This document shows positions 8,493-17,632 of a stretch of 64,000 bases of DNA, one piece after another (position 1 is the stretch's first letter; each line of letters starts with the position of its first letter). The notes under the pieces are model-generated. The model saw only the letters and a program-made list of their open reading frames with translations, searched no databases and was not told the origin of the DNA. The translations under genes were made by a program, and so were the position numbers. This DNA comes from CAZICM01 sp964537685 (GTDB taxonomy: Bacteria; Myxococcota_A; Polyangia; Polyangiales; Polyangiaceae). The stretch covers positions 1-64,000 of the forward strand of contig CAZICM010000027.1 in NCBI GenBank assembly GCA_964537685.1, read 5' to 3'.

Positions 8493-10616
8493 TCACTGAG
8501 CGGCGGGCAGCTCCACCGTCACCCCGAGCTCGGCGGGGGACGAACTTGAAGGCGGCCCATCCACAACCGAAAACGTCGCCGAAATGCTTCGTTTATAGGG
8601 TACGCACACGCGGTGAGTCACATCATCGCAGAGCATAAGCTCGAGCGTCCCGACGAGGGCACCCGATACCGAGTTTTTCGCGGCTTCGAGTTCGACCCTC
8701 ACGCCTTGCTGAACGTCTTTGCCCAGCCGCTTTTGAGGCTCTGGCACTTTAATCAGCCCATGAGCTTCTTCCCAAACCAGCTTAAAGGGAGCATCGGCGT
8801 TGATGGCCGTACCCGCAGGAATGCGAAAACCTATGTTGAGTATGGCCTTTGCCCCTTCAGAAGCGCTTGCCCGGGGAATTTTTAGAAGGCCCAGCGACAC
8901 AGCATCGAGGGTTTTTGTTTGGGCCGGCCGAGCTTTGGGCTCGAGGGAAATGCCCGTGAGCGGCGCGCGGAGTCCCGGCATCGCCAACGCAGAAAGCGCT
9001 CCTTTGTTTTTATCCGCGAGGTTCACATAAACAATACGGTGCCGGTTGGTATCGGCCACAAAGAGCGATTGCCCCAAAACAGCAAGCCCGGCGGGCTCCG
9101 ATAAACCATTCACGCCGCTCAGCGTGCGGGTCTCCGACGTCTTTGGATCGATACGTTTAATTTTGCTGTTGTAGGTATCCGCAATCCAAAGGGCGCCCTC
9201 GCCATAAGCCATTCCAATGGGATGCTGAAGCCTGGTGCTCTCCCGATCGCCGTCTTTGTCGCCGAACACAAATAGATCGTGGCCAACAAGAGTGCGCACC
9301 TCGGTGGTGACGAAATCGATGGCCCTTACGCTCGAGGTCTCGCTATCGAGAACGAAGAGTTCCCGATCATCGGTGGCCAGCGCGCTGGGCTGAGCAAAGG
9401 CCGCCGCCGCCGCAGGTCCGTCCGTCCGGGTTTCCTCGCCCGTGCCCGCATAAATGCGGATGCTGCCCTGAATGGGATCGTACAGCGCAATCTGGTGCGA
9501 GCCCGCCAGCGCCACATACAAAAAGCCTTTGCGGTACAAAAGATCCCAAGGCGAACGAAGCGCCGTTCCCCGGGCGAGCATAGGCTTTTCTGAAAGATGC
9601 TTGGCGGCCAGCTCCCCTGTTCCTGCCACCGTCGTCACCAGCCTCAGCTTCTGGTTGATCTTGCGGATCATGTGGTTGCCCGTATCCGCGACGTATAAAT
9701 CGTCACCGGCCAGCGCCATGCCTTGGGGCCTGGAAAAACTGGCCGCGTCATATTCGCCGTCTTGTTTTCCCTCGAGCCCCGAACCGATCACATCCACGGT
9801 TCGGCCATCTTTATCGAGCAGCACGATGCGGTGATGCCCGGTATCCGCGATGGCCAGCCCTCCTTGGGGAAGCGCAAGCACTTTGCCTGGATAACGAAGC
9901 GCTTCATCGCTGGAGCGCTCGGGCGACAGACCTTTGAGGGGAGCCGATGCCAACATGCTTTTGCGTTTTCCTTCCTCGAGAACGCTGGCTGTAACCCGCA
10001 TTAAATCGCTCTCTGAAGGCTCTCCCATCGCGGCCCAGACCAAGCGTCCCGAGGTGTCCAAAATCGCCACCGTGGGCCACGCATCCACGCCCCAGGTATT
10101 CCAAATATGCATCGAGGCATCCAAGGCAACCGGATGCTCAATACGCTGATCGCGCACGATATCGCGAAGCCGGGGAAGCTCTTTTTCTTCGTCGAACTTC
10201 GGCGAATGCACGCCGATGACCACCACCGGCTCATTCTTGAAACGTTCTTCGACGCGCTTGAGAACGGGCAAGGTATGCAGGCAATTGATGCAGCAGCTCG
10301 TCCAGAAATCGACGATTACGGCCCGCCCCTTCAGCTCATCCATGCTGATGGGGTGATCGATATTGATCCAGCCCGCAGCTCCATCAAAACCCGGCGCGCG
10401 CTGCCGGGCATCTTCACTGGGAAGCTCAACGAGCCCGATGCTTACGGTTTCGGTTTCGTTGTGAAGAACGGTTTTTTTGGCGACAGCGGGCATCCTTGGC
10501 TGGGTCCGGGCCTGCTTGGCCACCGAGATATCGCCGCACGCGCCAAGCCCGAGCGGCAAGAGCAGCGCCGCCCATGGAATGAACCTGCGAACACCTGGGA
10601 ATAGGGGCAAATGCAT
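8493..10616 (-). CDS. Lipoprotein with thioredoxin-like domain and NHL beta-propeller (NHLRC2-like)
   Basis: A 707-residue exported protein. A type II signal ends at LGLGAC (Cys ~27). A TlpA/thioredoxin-like domain follows with FWTSCCINCLHTLPVL, where CINC is the redox CxxC and the double Cys matches the NHLRC2 family, plus WGVDAWPTVAILD. Six or so NHL-type blades come next, with recurring motifs such as LYVADTGNHMIRKI and LWIADTYNSKIKRID. The C-terminal ~150 residues form a beta-rich domain. Family knowledge: NHLRC2-type proteins join a redox domain to a propeller and their substrate is poorly known. The lipid anchor puts it in the envelope. It converges with the kinase gene, stops only 7 bases apart, and lies downstream of dnaA on the same strand. 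Confidence 0.85.
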   Translation of the reverse strand: MHLPLFPGVRRFIPWAALLLPLGLGACGDISVAKQARTQPRMPAVAKKTVLHNETETVSIGLVELPSEDARQRAPGFDGAAGWINIDHPISMDELKGRAVIVDFWTSCCINCLHTLPVLKRVEERFKNEPVVVIGVHSPKFDEEKELPRLRDIVRDQRIEHPVALDASMHIWNTWGVDAWPTVAILDTSGRLVWAAMGEPSESDLMRVTASVLEEGKRKSMLASAPLKGLSPERSSDEALRYPGKVLALPQGGLAIADTGHHRIVLLDKDGRTVDVIGSGLEGKQDGEYDAASFSRPQGMALAGDDLYVADTGNHMIRKINQKLRLVTTVAGTGELAAKHLSEKPMLARGTALRSPWDLLYRKGFLYVALAGSHQIALYDPIQGSIRIYAGTGEETRTDGPAAAAAFAQPSALATDDRELFVLDSETSSVRAIDFVTTEVRTLVGHDLFVFGDKDGDRESTRLQHPIGMAYGEGALWIADTYNSKIKRIDPKTSETRTLSGVNGLSEPAGLAVLGQSLFVADTNRHRIVYVNLADKNKGALSALAMPGLRAPLTGISLEPKARPAQTKTLDAVSLGLLKIPRASASEGAKAILNIGFRIPAGTAINADAPFKLVWEEAHGLIKVPEPQKRLGKDVQQGVRVELEAAKNSVSGALVGTLELMLCDDVTHRVCVPYKRSISATFSVVDGPPSSSSPAELGVTVELPAAQ

Positions 10617-10682
10617 AACGGCCTTCCTGTTATAGGGGCCTACGGTTCAGCCGCCCACCGGTTTCCTGTGCAATGCCCTTTC

Positions 10683-12116
10683 CTATCCCTCGGACAGCTT
10701 GCGCTCGATCGCTTCCAAGTGAGACCGAAGCTCGAGATCGTCCGCGCGCTGAGCCTCGATTTTCCGCACCGCGCTCATCACCGTCGTATGATCCCGGTTG
10801 CCAAAGGCCCGGCCAATTTCGGGGAAGCTGCATGAAAGGCGCTGCTTGCACAGATACATCGCCACATGCCGCGCAAAAGCGACGCTTTTGTGGCGGTCTT
10901 TTGAGACCAAATCCGAAGAGCGCAATTGAAAATGATGGCACACAACACGCTGAATATCGTCCACCCGCATCGGCTGGGCGCGATGGGGCTGCGATGCGCT
11001 GAGCTCGCTTTTGGCGAAGGCCAAATCGACCGGCCTTCCCAGGAGCGACGACTTGGCCGCCAGCCGGATGAGTGTGCCCTCGAGCTCCCGAACATTGGAA
11101 CGCACGGACTGAGCGAGAAACAGCGCTACATCGCCCGGTAATTCAAAGCCCTCGAGCGCGGCCTTGTTGCGGACGATGGCCACGCGGGTTTCCAGTTCCG
11201 GGACTTGAATATCGGCCACCAAACCCCAGGAAAAACGGGAAACGAGCCGCTCTTCCATGCGCTCTAGGTGCTGGGGATATTTATCGCTGGTCACGACAAT
11301 TTGGCGATCCAGCGCATGCAGCGCATTAAAGGTATGAAAAAACTCTTCCTGGGTTTGCTCGCGGCCCGCGAGAAATTGAATATCGTCCACCAAAAGCACA
11401 TCGCAGTTCGCCCGGTAGCGGGCGCGGAAGTCATCCATGCGATGATGTTGAATGGCCGAAATAAAGTCGTTGGTAAAGCGTTCGGCCGACACATAAATAA
11501 TGCGCGCGCTGGGACGCTCTGTGGCAATGCGGTGGGCAATGGCGTGCATGAGATGGGTTTTGCCCAATCCCGTGCCGCCACACATAAATAGGGGGCTATA
11601 GCGGCGCCCTCCCCCGCCCGCCGCCGCAATCGCCGCCGCATGCGCAAGCTGATTGGATGGTCCCACCACAAAGGAACCAAAGGTATGCTTGGGATTTACA
11701 TCATCCGGCAGCGGATTGGGCCGCTCAGGCATTGAAGGCTGGGCATTCTGAACAACGGTGGGAGCTTGTGGCCGAACAGAAATAGGACGGGGCCGCACGG
11801 GCTGAAATTGAGTGCGGGTGGCCAGCGGCGCGCTGAGTTTGGGATCGACCGTCCAAGCCACGCTGATGGACCAGCCGGAAAGCCCGCGAAGTTCCTCGAG
11901 AAGCGTAGGTAAATAGTTATCGCGCACCCATTCCAGAACAAATTCATTTTGGGCGCGCAACGAAAGCACCCCATCGGTTAAATCATCAAATTGAATTCCC
12001 CCGAACCATTGATCGAAACTTGCGGGAGACAGGGCGCGGGTGTGCGCAGCAGCCTGATCAAACAGGGCCCGGGCTTGTTCCGAGGACATCGGGGAAGCGT
12101 GTTCAGTATTGTTCAT
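10683..12116 (-). CDS. dnaA: DnaA, chromosomal replication initiator
   Basis: A 477-residue DnaA. Domain I (~12-95) has the WFGGIQ and VRDNYLPTL segments. A Pro/Gln-rich linker covers ~100-140. The AAA+ domain begins at NPKHTFGSFVVGPSN, with Walker A GGTGLGKT (180-187), Walker B LLVDDIQF (~241-248) and the VTSDKYP sensor region. Domain IV ends with the DnaA-box-binding signature DHTTVMSAVRKI. It melts oriC and loads the helicase. The start ATG is preceded by a region with DnaA-box-like 9-mers, which fits autoregulation and possibly a nearby origin. No dnaN or rpmH is adjacent. Confidence 0.96.
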   Translation of the reverse strand: MNNTEHASPMSSEQARALFDQAAAHTRALSPASFDQWFGGIQFDDLTDGVLSLRAQNEFVLEWVRDNYLPTLLEELRGLSGWSISVAWTVDPKLSAPLATRTQFQPVRPRPISVRPQAPTVVQNAQPSMPERPNPLPDDVNPKHTFGSFVVGPSNQLAHAAAIAAAGGGGRRYSPLFMCGGTGLGKTHLMHAIAHRIATERPSARIIYVSAERFTNDFISAIQHHRMDDFRARYRANCDVLLVDDIQFLAGREQTQEEFFHTFNALHALDRQIVVTSDKYPQHLERMEERLVSRFSWGLVADIQVPELETRVAIVRNKAALEGFELPGDVALFLAQSVRSNVRELEGTLIRLAAKSSLLGRPVDLAFAKSELSASQPHRAQPMRVDDIQRVVCHHFQLRSSDLVSKDRHKSVAFARHVAMYLCKQRLSCSFPEIGRAFGNRDHTTVMSAVRKIEAQRADDLELRSHLEAIERKLSEG

Positions 12117-12739
12117 AACAAATCGTCCACAGTCTTTCCACAGCCCTCAGAAACGCTGTGCTCCAGTTTATGACGGGCGTGGTCTTGGGATCAAAACGAA
12201 GGTTTTGTTTCGCCAATCCGACGGTGTTCATCCACACACAAAAAAAAACGAAAGAACCTACTAAAGACAGTTTAAGGCAAAGACGCCACCCCCATCGCCG
12301 ATGATGCTTTCCGGTGCTTGCGGGGTGCTCGCGAGTGGTTTTGTGTGGGTAGCACCGGCCAATGCGGGGCGTCTATCCCCAAACGCGGTCAAGGCAGTTA
12401 ACCTATTGGAATTCCACAACTTTTTTTTTGGGGCTTGCAAAGCGGGCGGCCTTGTCCGCAGGGGCTGTTTGGAGGGTCCGATCGCTTCCCTTCGATGAAT
12501 AGGGCAAGCCCTCCTTTCGATATTCCCGAAAACGCTCTCGGCGCTGCTCGAGGCGCCGCATGGCCGTCAAGAGGAAATAAACGTTTTATTTCGATGGGTT
12601 GTACAAGTGCCCAGCCCAACGGCCGCGGTGCCCTGTCTCGTTTTGCTTGTCAAGTCCGGGGCAGCTTCCGGTGTTCGCATCAAGGTGTGGCTCAGGATGA
12701 CGATCGGTTGATTTTGAAGGAATCTTGGCCGGAAATCCA
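12117..12739. promoter_or_regulatory. Long dnaA upstream region with DnaA-box-like 9-mers (possible oriC or dnaA control region)
   Basis: About 620 bases between the divergent dnaA and the next gene with no convincing ORF. DnaA-box-like sequences (consensus TTATCCACA): TCATCCACA at 12228-12236 with one mismatch, and TCGTCCACA (12123-12131) and CTTTCCACA (12134-12142) with two mismatches each. A-rich and T-rich runs lie at 12237-12260 and 12420-12430. The two weaker boxes sit in the dnaA leader and could serve autoregulation. Only one near-consensus box is present, so an origin is possible but not established. Confidence 0.35.
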
Positions 12740-13759
12740 ATGGACCGCTATGGACGCGGGGTGCGAAATCTTCTGTCCGTCTCCGGTTGTTTTGGATCGC
12801 TTGGTGCGCTCTGTGCGGCGGCGCTCTCGTTGTTCTGGCCGTCCGCGGCCTTGGCCTTCGATCAAAACGCTCTGCCTGTTCCCTTTGCCAATAACTACGG
12901 CGACCTCGAGACGACACGCAGTTCGGCCATGGGCGGCGCTCTGCGGTCCATGGGCAGCGGGACGACTGGGATTTTTTTAAACCCGGCCGCGATGGCTCTG
13001 ACGCGCATCTATCACCTCGAGGGAATCCTTCAGGCGACGCCGGAAGCCGACAAGATCATGGCGGGCGGCGTGGTCGTCGACTCTGTTCTCAACAGTTTTG
13101 GACTCGCGGGGGGCATTGCCGTGTTGGGGGGCTTTTTCGATCCGAGTGGCGTGGATTGGACAACGGTCGATGTGCGGGCGGGGATGGGCTACGCGGTGAC
13201 AGAGCGGTTTTATTTGGGGATCGGGCCCCGCTACGCGAACCTGTCCCAGGGGCGGGAAGACGGCCTTCCAGAGGGCAGTGCCGCGGACGAAAGGACGCTG
13301 TACTTCAGTATGTTCAGCCTGGATGCGGGGCTCATTCTCAAGCCCGCCGACACGCTGTTTATTTCAATCGTGGGACAGAACTTGGTGGGTACGCGGCGGG
13401 GCGTGTACCCAACGACGGTGGGCGGCGGCATCGGATTCGGCACCCAAGACTTTTCGCTCGAGGTCGATGGCTTGGCCGATATCGGTTCCTATGATGGAGC
13501 CCGGGCTAGGATCATGGCAGGCGGCGAAGTCTTGATCGCGGATCATTTTCCGCTTCGGGCGGGTTATCGCTTCGATCAGGGCGCAAACCTTCATTCGGTG
13601 TCGGCCGGCGTGGGCTATGTGGGCACCGAATTTTCAATCGAAACATCGGTGCGGCGTTCGCTGAGCAGCCCGGGCACGACCACCATTGTCGTCGGGCTTG
13701 CCTACTTCCTCGAGTCAACCGAGCTCTTGCGCTCCGCGTTGGAAGGCGGTCTGCGCTAG
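12740..13759 (+). CDS. Outer-membrane beta-barrel-like protein (UPF0164/PorV-like)
   Basis: A protein of about 339 residues from ATG 12740; an in-frame TTG at 12725 would add five residues but sits only three bases from AAGGA. A signal peptide ends at PSAALA before FDQNA. The mature start, with RSSAMGGALRSMGSGTTGIFLNPAAMAL, is the pattern of PorV/PorQ/UPF0164 barrel proteins, in which a Gly/Asn/Pro-rich plug precedes beta strands. The rest is alternating amphipathic strands with Tyr-rich turns, such as GMGYAVTERFYLGIGPRYANL. Likely in the outer membrane; partner and cargo unknown. It is divergent from dnaA and shares that long upstream region. Confidence 0.6.
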   Translation: MDRYGRGVRNLLSVSGCFGSLGALCAAALSLFWPSAALAFDQNALPVPFANNYGDLETTRSSAMGGALRSMGSGTTGIFLNPAAMALTRIYHLEGILQATPEADKIMAGGVVVDSVLNSFGLAGGIAVLGGFFDPSGVDWTTVDVRAGMGYAVTERFYLGIGPRYANLSQGREDGLPEGSAADERTLYFSMFSLDAGLILKPADTLFISIVGQNLVGTRRGVYPTTVGGGIGFGTQDFSLEVDGLADIGSYDGARARIMAGGEVLIADHFPLRAGYRFDQGANLHSVSAGVGYVGTEFSIETSVRRSLSSPGTTTIVVGLAYFLESTELLRSALEGGLR

Positions 13760-13794
13760 GCCGCCGCCTGGACTGCTTTCGAATGGGCTGAGTC

Positions 13795-15138
13795 ATGGAT
13801 TTCCCTCTCGATGAACTAGACCGAATGGTCAAACAGGCGCAGGGCGCCATGCGTCACGCGCATCGCCGGCTGATGCGCGAAGGTTTGGCCTGCGAAAATC
13901 TGCCCAATCCCCTAGAGCGCGATCACCACACGAGCCGTAAAGATTCGTGGCTCGAGCTGATGGAGCTCAAACACAATCCCGTGGCGGCTGCCCTGGCGGA
14001 TTGGGTGTACACCCTCACGCTGGACCGGGTGCTCTTCCGGGATATGCGGCGCGTGGCCTTGAGCCTTCACGAGCCTGTCATCGAGCTGTCCGAGCCGTCC
14101 GAGGAGAAAATCAGTTTCTACAGCCTGAGGCAGCGCTGGCTGTCCGAGCGCGATCCAAAGCGGGCCAGGCTGTGGGCGGCGGGGCTTGTGCAAGGGGCTT
14201 CGCGCATCTCGGAAGCCGAGCATATCTTCGCGGAGCGGCGGGCCGAGGCGATCCGGCTTCTGGGCGCGGCCGATCCCTTGGCGATCGAGATTCCATGCGA
14301 GCCGTCTTCGGCCGCGTTTCGGCTTTCAGAGGCGTTGCTCACCCGCACGGCCGAGTTTTGCGAACGGCGATCCGAAAGCACCTGGGACGGCTTTATCCGG
14401 CGTTCGCTGGCCCGCGATGCCGATGCCGATTTCCCCGCGCGGATTACAGCCCGGTGGCTCGAGTCTTTGTTTGAAAGAGCAGGCTTTGCCTCGGGGCTCA
14501 GGCTAGAACTCGACACCTTGCCCGCATCGCTGGGTGCAGCGTCGATCGTCCGGGCGCTCGCTCAATTTGGACGAGCCTTGGCCCGCGCCGCGCTTCCCTC
14601 TGGAGCGCCATTCTCGCTTGCGCTGCCGCCATTCGATCTTCGCCCGGCCCGCAGAGCCTGGCTCTTTGGAGCGCTGCCCGGCGACAAAGTGTTTCTCAAG
14701 CGCGCCCTTGGCCTGGGCTCCGATCGCGCCCGCGAACAAGCCCGCAAGATCGCCCGCGCCATGCTGATATCGCTTCGGCTGTGGGCAGCCCGCGTGCTGC
14801 TCCGGGATACGCTCCGCAAAGAGCCCAAAGCCCGCGCCGACGCCTGGCAGGAACGAAGCGCCTGGGCCTTGGGCGAAGCCATTCCAGGCGCGCTCGCAGG
14901 CGTTTTGCCCAGACTCTCGGCATACGATGCCTGTGAATTTCTGGGCATGGTGATGAGCGCCTCCGATCGCCGGAACTATATCGAACGCTTCGATGAAGAC
15001 TGGTTTCACAACCCCAAAGCGGCTCATGCACTGCGCGAAGAGCAAAGCCTCTTGCCTCCATCGGGCCGCATTCCCGAAGCCGATCTACAGGCCGCCCTTT
15101 CCGAACTTGTCCGCGCTTTTGAACAGGCGCTCGGCTAG
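13795..15138 (+). CDS. Hypothetical protein, predominantly helical
   Basis: A 447-residue protein I do not recognise. It starts at ATG 13795, 35 bases after the barrel gene, so the two are probably co-transcribed. It has no signal peptide, membrane segment or obvious catalytic motif. Composition is Ala/Arg/Leu-rich with many predicted helices and short segments such as EKISFYSLRQRWLSER (~103-118) and FDEDWFHNPKAAHALREEQ (~400-418). The overall look recalls M3-like helical proteins, but I see no HExxH. Probably cytoplasmic. Confidence 0.7.
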   Translation: MDFPLDELDRMVKQAQGAMRHAHRRLMREGLACENLPNPLERDHHTSRKDSWLELMELKHNPVAAALADWVYTLTLDRVLFRDMRRVALSLHEPVIELSEPSEEKISFYSLRQRWLSERDPKRARLWAAGLVQGASRISEAEHIFAERRAEAIRLLGAADPLAIEIPCEPSSAAFRLSEALLTRTAEFCERRSESTWDGFIRRSLARDADADFPARITARWLESLFERAGFASGLRLELDTLPASLGAASIVRALAQFGRALARAALPSGAPFSLALPPFDLRPARRAWLFGALPGDKVFLKRALGLGSDRAREQARKIARAMLISLRLWAARVLLRDTLRKEPKARADAWQERSAWALGEAIPGALAGVLPRLSAYDACEFLGMVMSASDRRNYIERFDEDWFHNPKAAHALREEQSLLPPSGRIPEADLQAALSELVRAFEQALG

Positions 15139-15148
15139 CTACGCCCAA

Positions 15149-15547
15149 CTACGCCGGCAGAGTCCAGTCCTCCACACGCAGCCCCGGATACTTGGAAAAC
15201 TCTGTCGTCCTGCGTGAGACCAGCGTGAAATCATTCGTGACCGCAATGGCCGCGATAATCACATCATCGGTATCGCTCTGCCCGGCCACCGTCGCCCTAA
15301 ACTTCGCAAACGCCTGAGCCGACAACAAATCAAAAGGCAGCACTTTTACAGCCGCCACCACGCGCACCACATCCTGCATCAGCTTCGGCTGCCCCGTGCG
15401 CCTCGCCGCAAGCAACATCTGGCTCACACAAATCGACGTCGTCCACCGATCGCGCGTCGGCGTATTCGACAGCCTGCGCACCAAGGTTCGCGAAGGCACC
15501 GCGCGCAGCACTTCCAACAGCGTTCCTGCATCCAACAAATACGCCAT
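15149..15547 (-). CDS. PIN-domain toxin (VapC-like)
   Basis: A 132-residue PIN protein from ATG 15547 (an in-frame TTG at 15553 directly follows the antitoxin stop). It starts MAYLLDAG, where Asp is the first PIN acidic residue (family form YLLDTN). The second acidic cluster is in GQSDTDDVIIAAIAV, and it ends with FTLVSRRTTEFSKYPGLRVEDW, typical of VapC. PIN toxins are metal-dependent RNases that often cut tRNA or rRNA. The Asn of the usual DTN is Gly here and the central Glu region is weak, so activity is not certain. It directly follows its antitoxin on the same strand. Confidence 0.75.
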   Translation of the reverse strand: MAYLLDAGTLLEVLRAVPSRTLVRRLSNTPTRDRWTTSICVSQMLLAARRTGQPKLMQDVVRVVAAVKVLPFDLLSAQAFAKFRATVAGQSDTDDVIIAAIAVTNDFTLVSRRTTEFSKYPGLRVEDWTLPA

Positions 15548-15553
15548 GGCCAA

Positions 15554-15838
15554 TTACCCGCGCCGCCACAGCCCCGTGATGGCCAGATTCCCAATAAAGG
15601 CATCGACAAACGCGTCGTGCCGGCAACTACCGCACAAAGAAAGCAGCGGATCGACACCCGACGCGCCTGGATCGGGAGGATCGATTTTATCGTAATCGGC
15701 CATAGGCACGATGGCCGCGACAGGATTGCCCGAGCGGATGACCAGACTCCGGGCGCGGACCGTTTCCGCGGCCTCCACGGCATCCAGGCAGTGTTCGGGC
15801 AGCCCTTCGAAGGGAATACCGTATTTGGGATTCACCAA
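15554..15838 (-). CDS. Phd/YefM/VapB-type antitoxin, partner of the PIN toxin
   Basis: A 94-residue protein whose stop codon abuts the toxin start region. The segment RARSLVIRSGNPVAAIVPMADYDKI (~29-53) is the recognisable Phd/YefM core, a beta hairpin followed by PVAAIVP that normally binds operator DNA. The C-terminal part, with the Cys pair LCGSCRH and FIGNLAITGLWRRG, would contact the toxin. Type II antitoxins usually repress their own operon and block the RNase. The N-terminus is longer and more acidic than usual. Confidence 0.6.
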   Translation of the reverse strand: MVNPKYGIPFEGLPEHCLDAVEAAETVRARSLVIRSGNPVAAIVPMADYDKIDPPDPGASGVDPLLSLCGSCRHDAFVDAFIGNLAITGLWRRG

Positions 15839-15887
15839 ACGAGTTTTACTTCAATTTGAGCCGGGATCCGCAAGCCTTTGGAGCAGG

Positions 15888-16703
15888 CTATTGCTTTAGA
15901 TTCACATGCAGGCAGTTCTGCTTTTTCTCGACGATGGTACTCTGCAAATGAAAAGAATCGTCTTTTTCGGTATGGCATTTTTCGACGGCCGATTTGATGG
16001 TATCGATATCGGCCCCGGATAGATCAAACGCCAATCCCGTCCGGTGAGGGCTTGAACCAACCTTGGCTATTTTCAAGCCTTTGGTCTTTACAAGCCATTG
16101 CCTTCTTTCTTCCACATTCACAACCATCGGATCGCCTTTGTGCTTAACGAAATATTCATTGATAATTCTCTCTTGATCGGCATCGGAGCGATAGCCCGAT
16201 GTCATCACCACCGTGCCCGGCAAATAAGGCAATAATACATCGAACGCCGATTCAATCGATTGCGTGAGCACAACGCTTGACCATATCCGGTCATGTTTCT
16301 TTTTATAGCCCGGAACAGCATTGGGAATAGGGGCTTTAGCAGCAACGGGCACTTTGGGCGCCGTCTGTACGGGTTTCGCAGCGCTTACCTTAGGCACCGA
16401 AGGCGTCATCGAATAGAGCTTCACGCCTGCAGGAAAAGAAGGATGCTGTGTCACCAGCGACCATAAATAGGCGATTAGGCCCTGGAGATGATTATGCATT
16501 TCCTGAGCATTATCAGGCAGTTTCCGATTTGGAATGGTAATGCGGTCGCCCGGATAGAGCGGATATTTTTTTTGCCGCTCGCGCTCATGAATAAATTGAT
16601 TGTCGGGATGATTGCGTATCGAATCCCAGCTTGTGGCATAGTGAGACGCGATTTTCGCAGGACTCTCGCCGGCCTTCACCGTATGCACAAATGCCGCGCC
16701 CAT
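15888..16703 (-). CDS. LysM domain + M15-like peptidase (peptidoglycan hydrolase)
   Basis: A 271-residue protein. An N-terminal LysM-like repeat (~5-60; FVHTVKAGESPAKIASHY ... YPLYPGDRITIP) should bind peptidoglycan. A Lys/Pro/Ala linker (~100-130) leads to a C-terminal domain with VMTSGYRSDADQERI, SSPHRTGLAFDLSG and a final CLHVNL; the SxHxxGxAxD and late His pattern is that of zinc M15 D-Ala-D-Ala endo- or carboxypeptidases. No signal peptide is visible, so it is either exported by another route (phage-like lysis or contractile systems) or acts after lysis. It ends a minus-strand pair with pgeF, two bases apart. Confidence 0.7.
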   Translation of the reverse strand: MGAAFVHTVKAGESPAKIASHYATSWDSIRNHPDNQFIHERERQKKYPLYPGDRITIPNRKLPDNAQEMHNHLQGLIAYLWSLVTQHPSFPAGVKLYSMTPSVPKVSAAKPVQTAPKVPVAAKAPIPNAVPGYKKKHDRIWSSVVLTQSIESAFDVLLPYLPGTVVMTSGYRSDADQERIINEYFVKHKGDPMVVNVEERRQWLVKTKGLKIAKVGSSPHRTGLAFDLSGADIDTIKSAVEKCHTEKDDSFHLQSTIVEKKQNCLHVNLKQ

Positions 16704-16705
16704 CG

Positions 16706-17521
16706 CTATGCTCCCGTCCTGCCGGCGACGATCGCCGACAAAAGCCTTCCGCTTTTCTCTTTATCCCGCCGGTATGAAAAAAACCTGCCGGAATCACACA
16801 CCGTGCAGCCCCGTACATCGTCGATCGATATCCCGGATACCCCTGCTTCCATAAGCTGCGCCCGGACGATCGCCCTTAAATCGACTTTGGGATTCGCTCC
16901 ATCCTGCCCAGCCATCACAGCCTGTTCCCCCAGCACCGATGCCCGGCTCAAGGCTTCGGCCACATCCCGGCCCACTTCAAAACAACATCGCTCGATATGC
17001 GGACCAATCGCGGCCACCCAATCGCCCTCGCCGCCAATGCATCGCCTCAAGGCCATCAGACCCGCCACGGCAGCCCGGCTAACCGTGCCTTTCCAACCGC
17101 TGTGCACCGCGCACACCGCTCCGCTCTTCCGATCCGCAATCAAAACTGGCACACAGTCCGCCGAACGCACCCCACATCCAACCCCGGCCGCCTTCGATAG
17201 CGTGATATCGCCGGACGAACGCACAACGCTATCCCAATCCTCGTCCCCTAAAAGCGCGCGCGCATCCGTCCCGTGAACCTGGCTCAAGAAATACAAACGC
17301 GAACTTTCAATGCCCAGCTCATGTGCCGCCCGCCTCCGGTTTTCAGCAACGGCCAACGCATCGTCGCCCACCGCCGCTAAAAAATTCAGCGTGTCAAACG
17401 GAGGAAGGCTCACGCCCCCCAAACGGGTAAAAAACGCATGCCGAAACCCCGCCTCGGATAAAAGCCCGCTCCGCAGCGCCGGCACCCCGCCTTGTCCCGA
17501 AGAAATTCCAATCACCATCAC
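16706..17521 (-). CDS. pgeF: PgeF/YfiH-family protein (polyphenol oxidase / purine nucleoside phosphorylase fold)
   Basis: A 271-residue protein with the family hallmarks FFTRLGGVSLPPFDTLNF (~30-47), SQVHGTD, RSADCVPVLIAD and CAVHSGWKGTVSRA (~137-150); the Cys and two His form the zinc site. Known members were called multicopper polyphenol oxidases (laccase domain) but act as purine nucleoside phosphorylases/deaminases, and one role described is editing of peptidoglycan precursors. The LysM-M15 gene follows two bases later, which fits a cell-wall context. It is divergent from the kinase at 17633. Confidence 0.85.
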   Translation of the reverse strand: MMVIGISSGQGGVPALRSGLLSEAGFRHAFFTRLGGVSLPPFDTLNFLAAVGDDALAVAENRRRAAHELGIESSRLYFLSQVHGTDARALLGDEDWDSVVRSSGDITLSKAAGVGCGVRSADCVPVLIADRKSGAVCAVHSGWKGTVSRAAVAGLMALRRCIGGEGDWVAAIGPHIERCCFEVGRDVAEALSRASVLGEQAVMAGQDGANPKVDLRAIVRAQLMEAGVSGISIDDVRGCTVCDSGRFFSYRRDKEKSGRLLSAIVAGRTGA

Positions 17522-17632
17522 TCCCGATTTAAGCGCCCCCCATCCCCTAAAACCAAGACCAGAAAAAATTCTTCATGCCCCTTACGCCATGATGGACGAA
17601 GCACAACCACTTCGTGTTATTTCATCGCCCGA

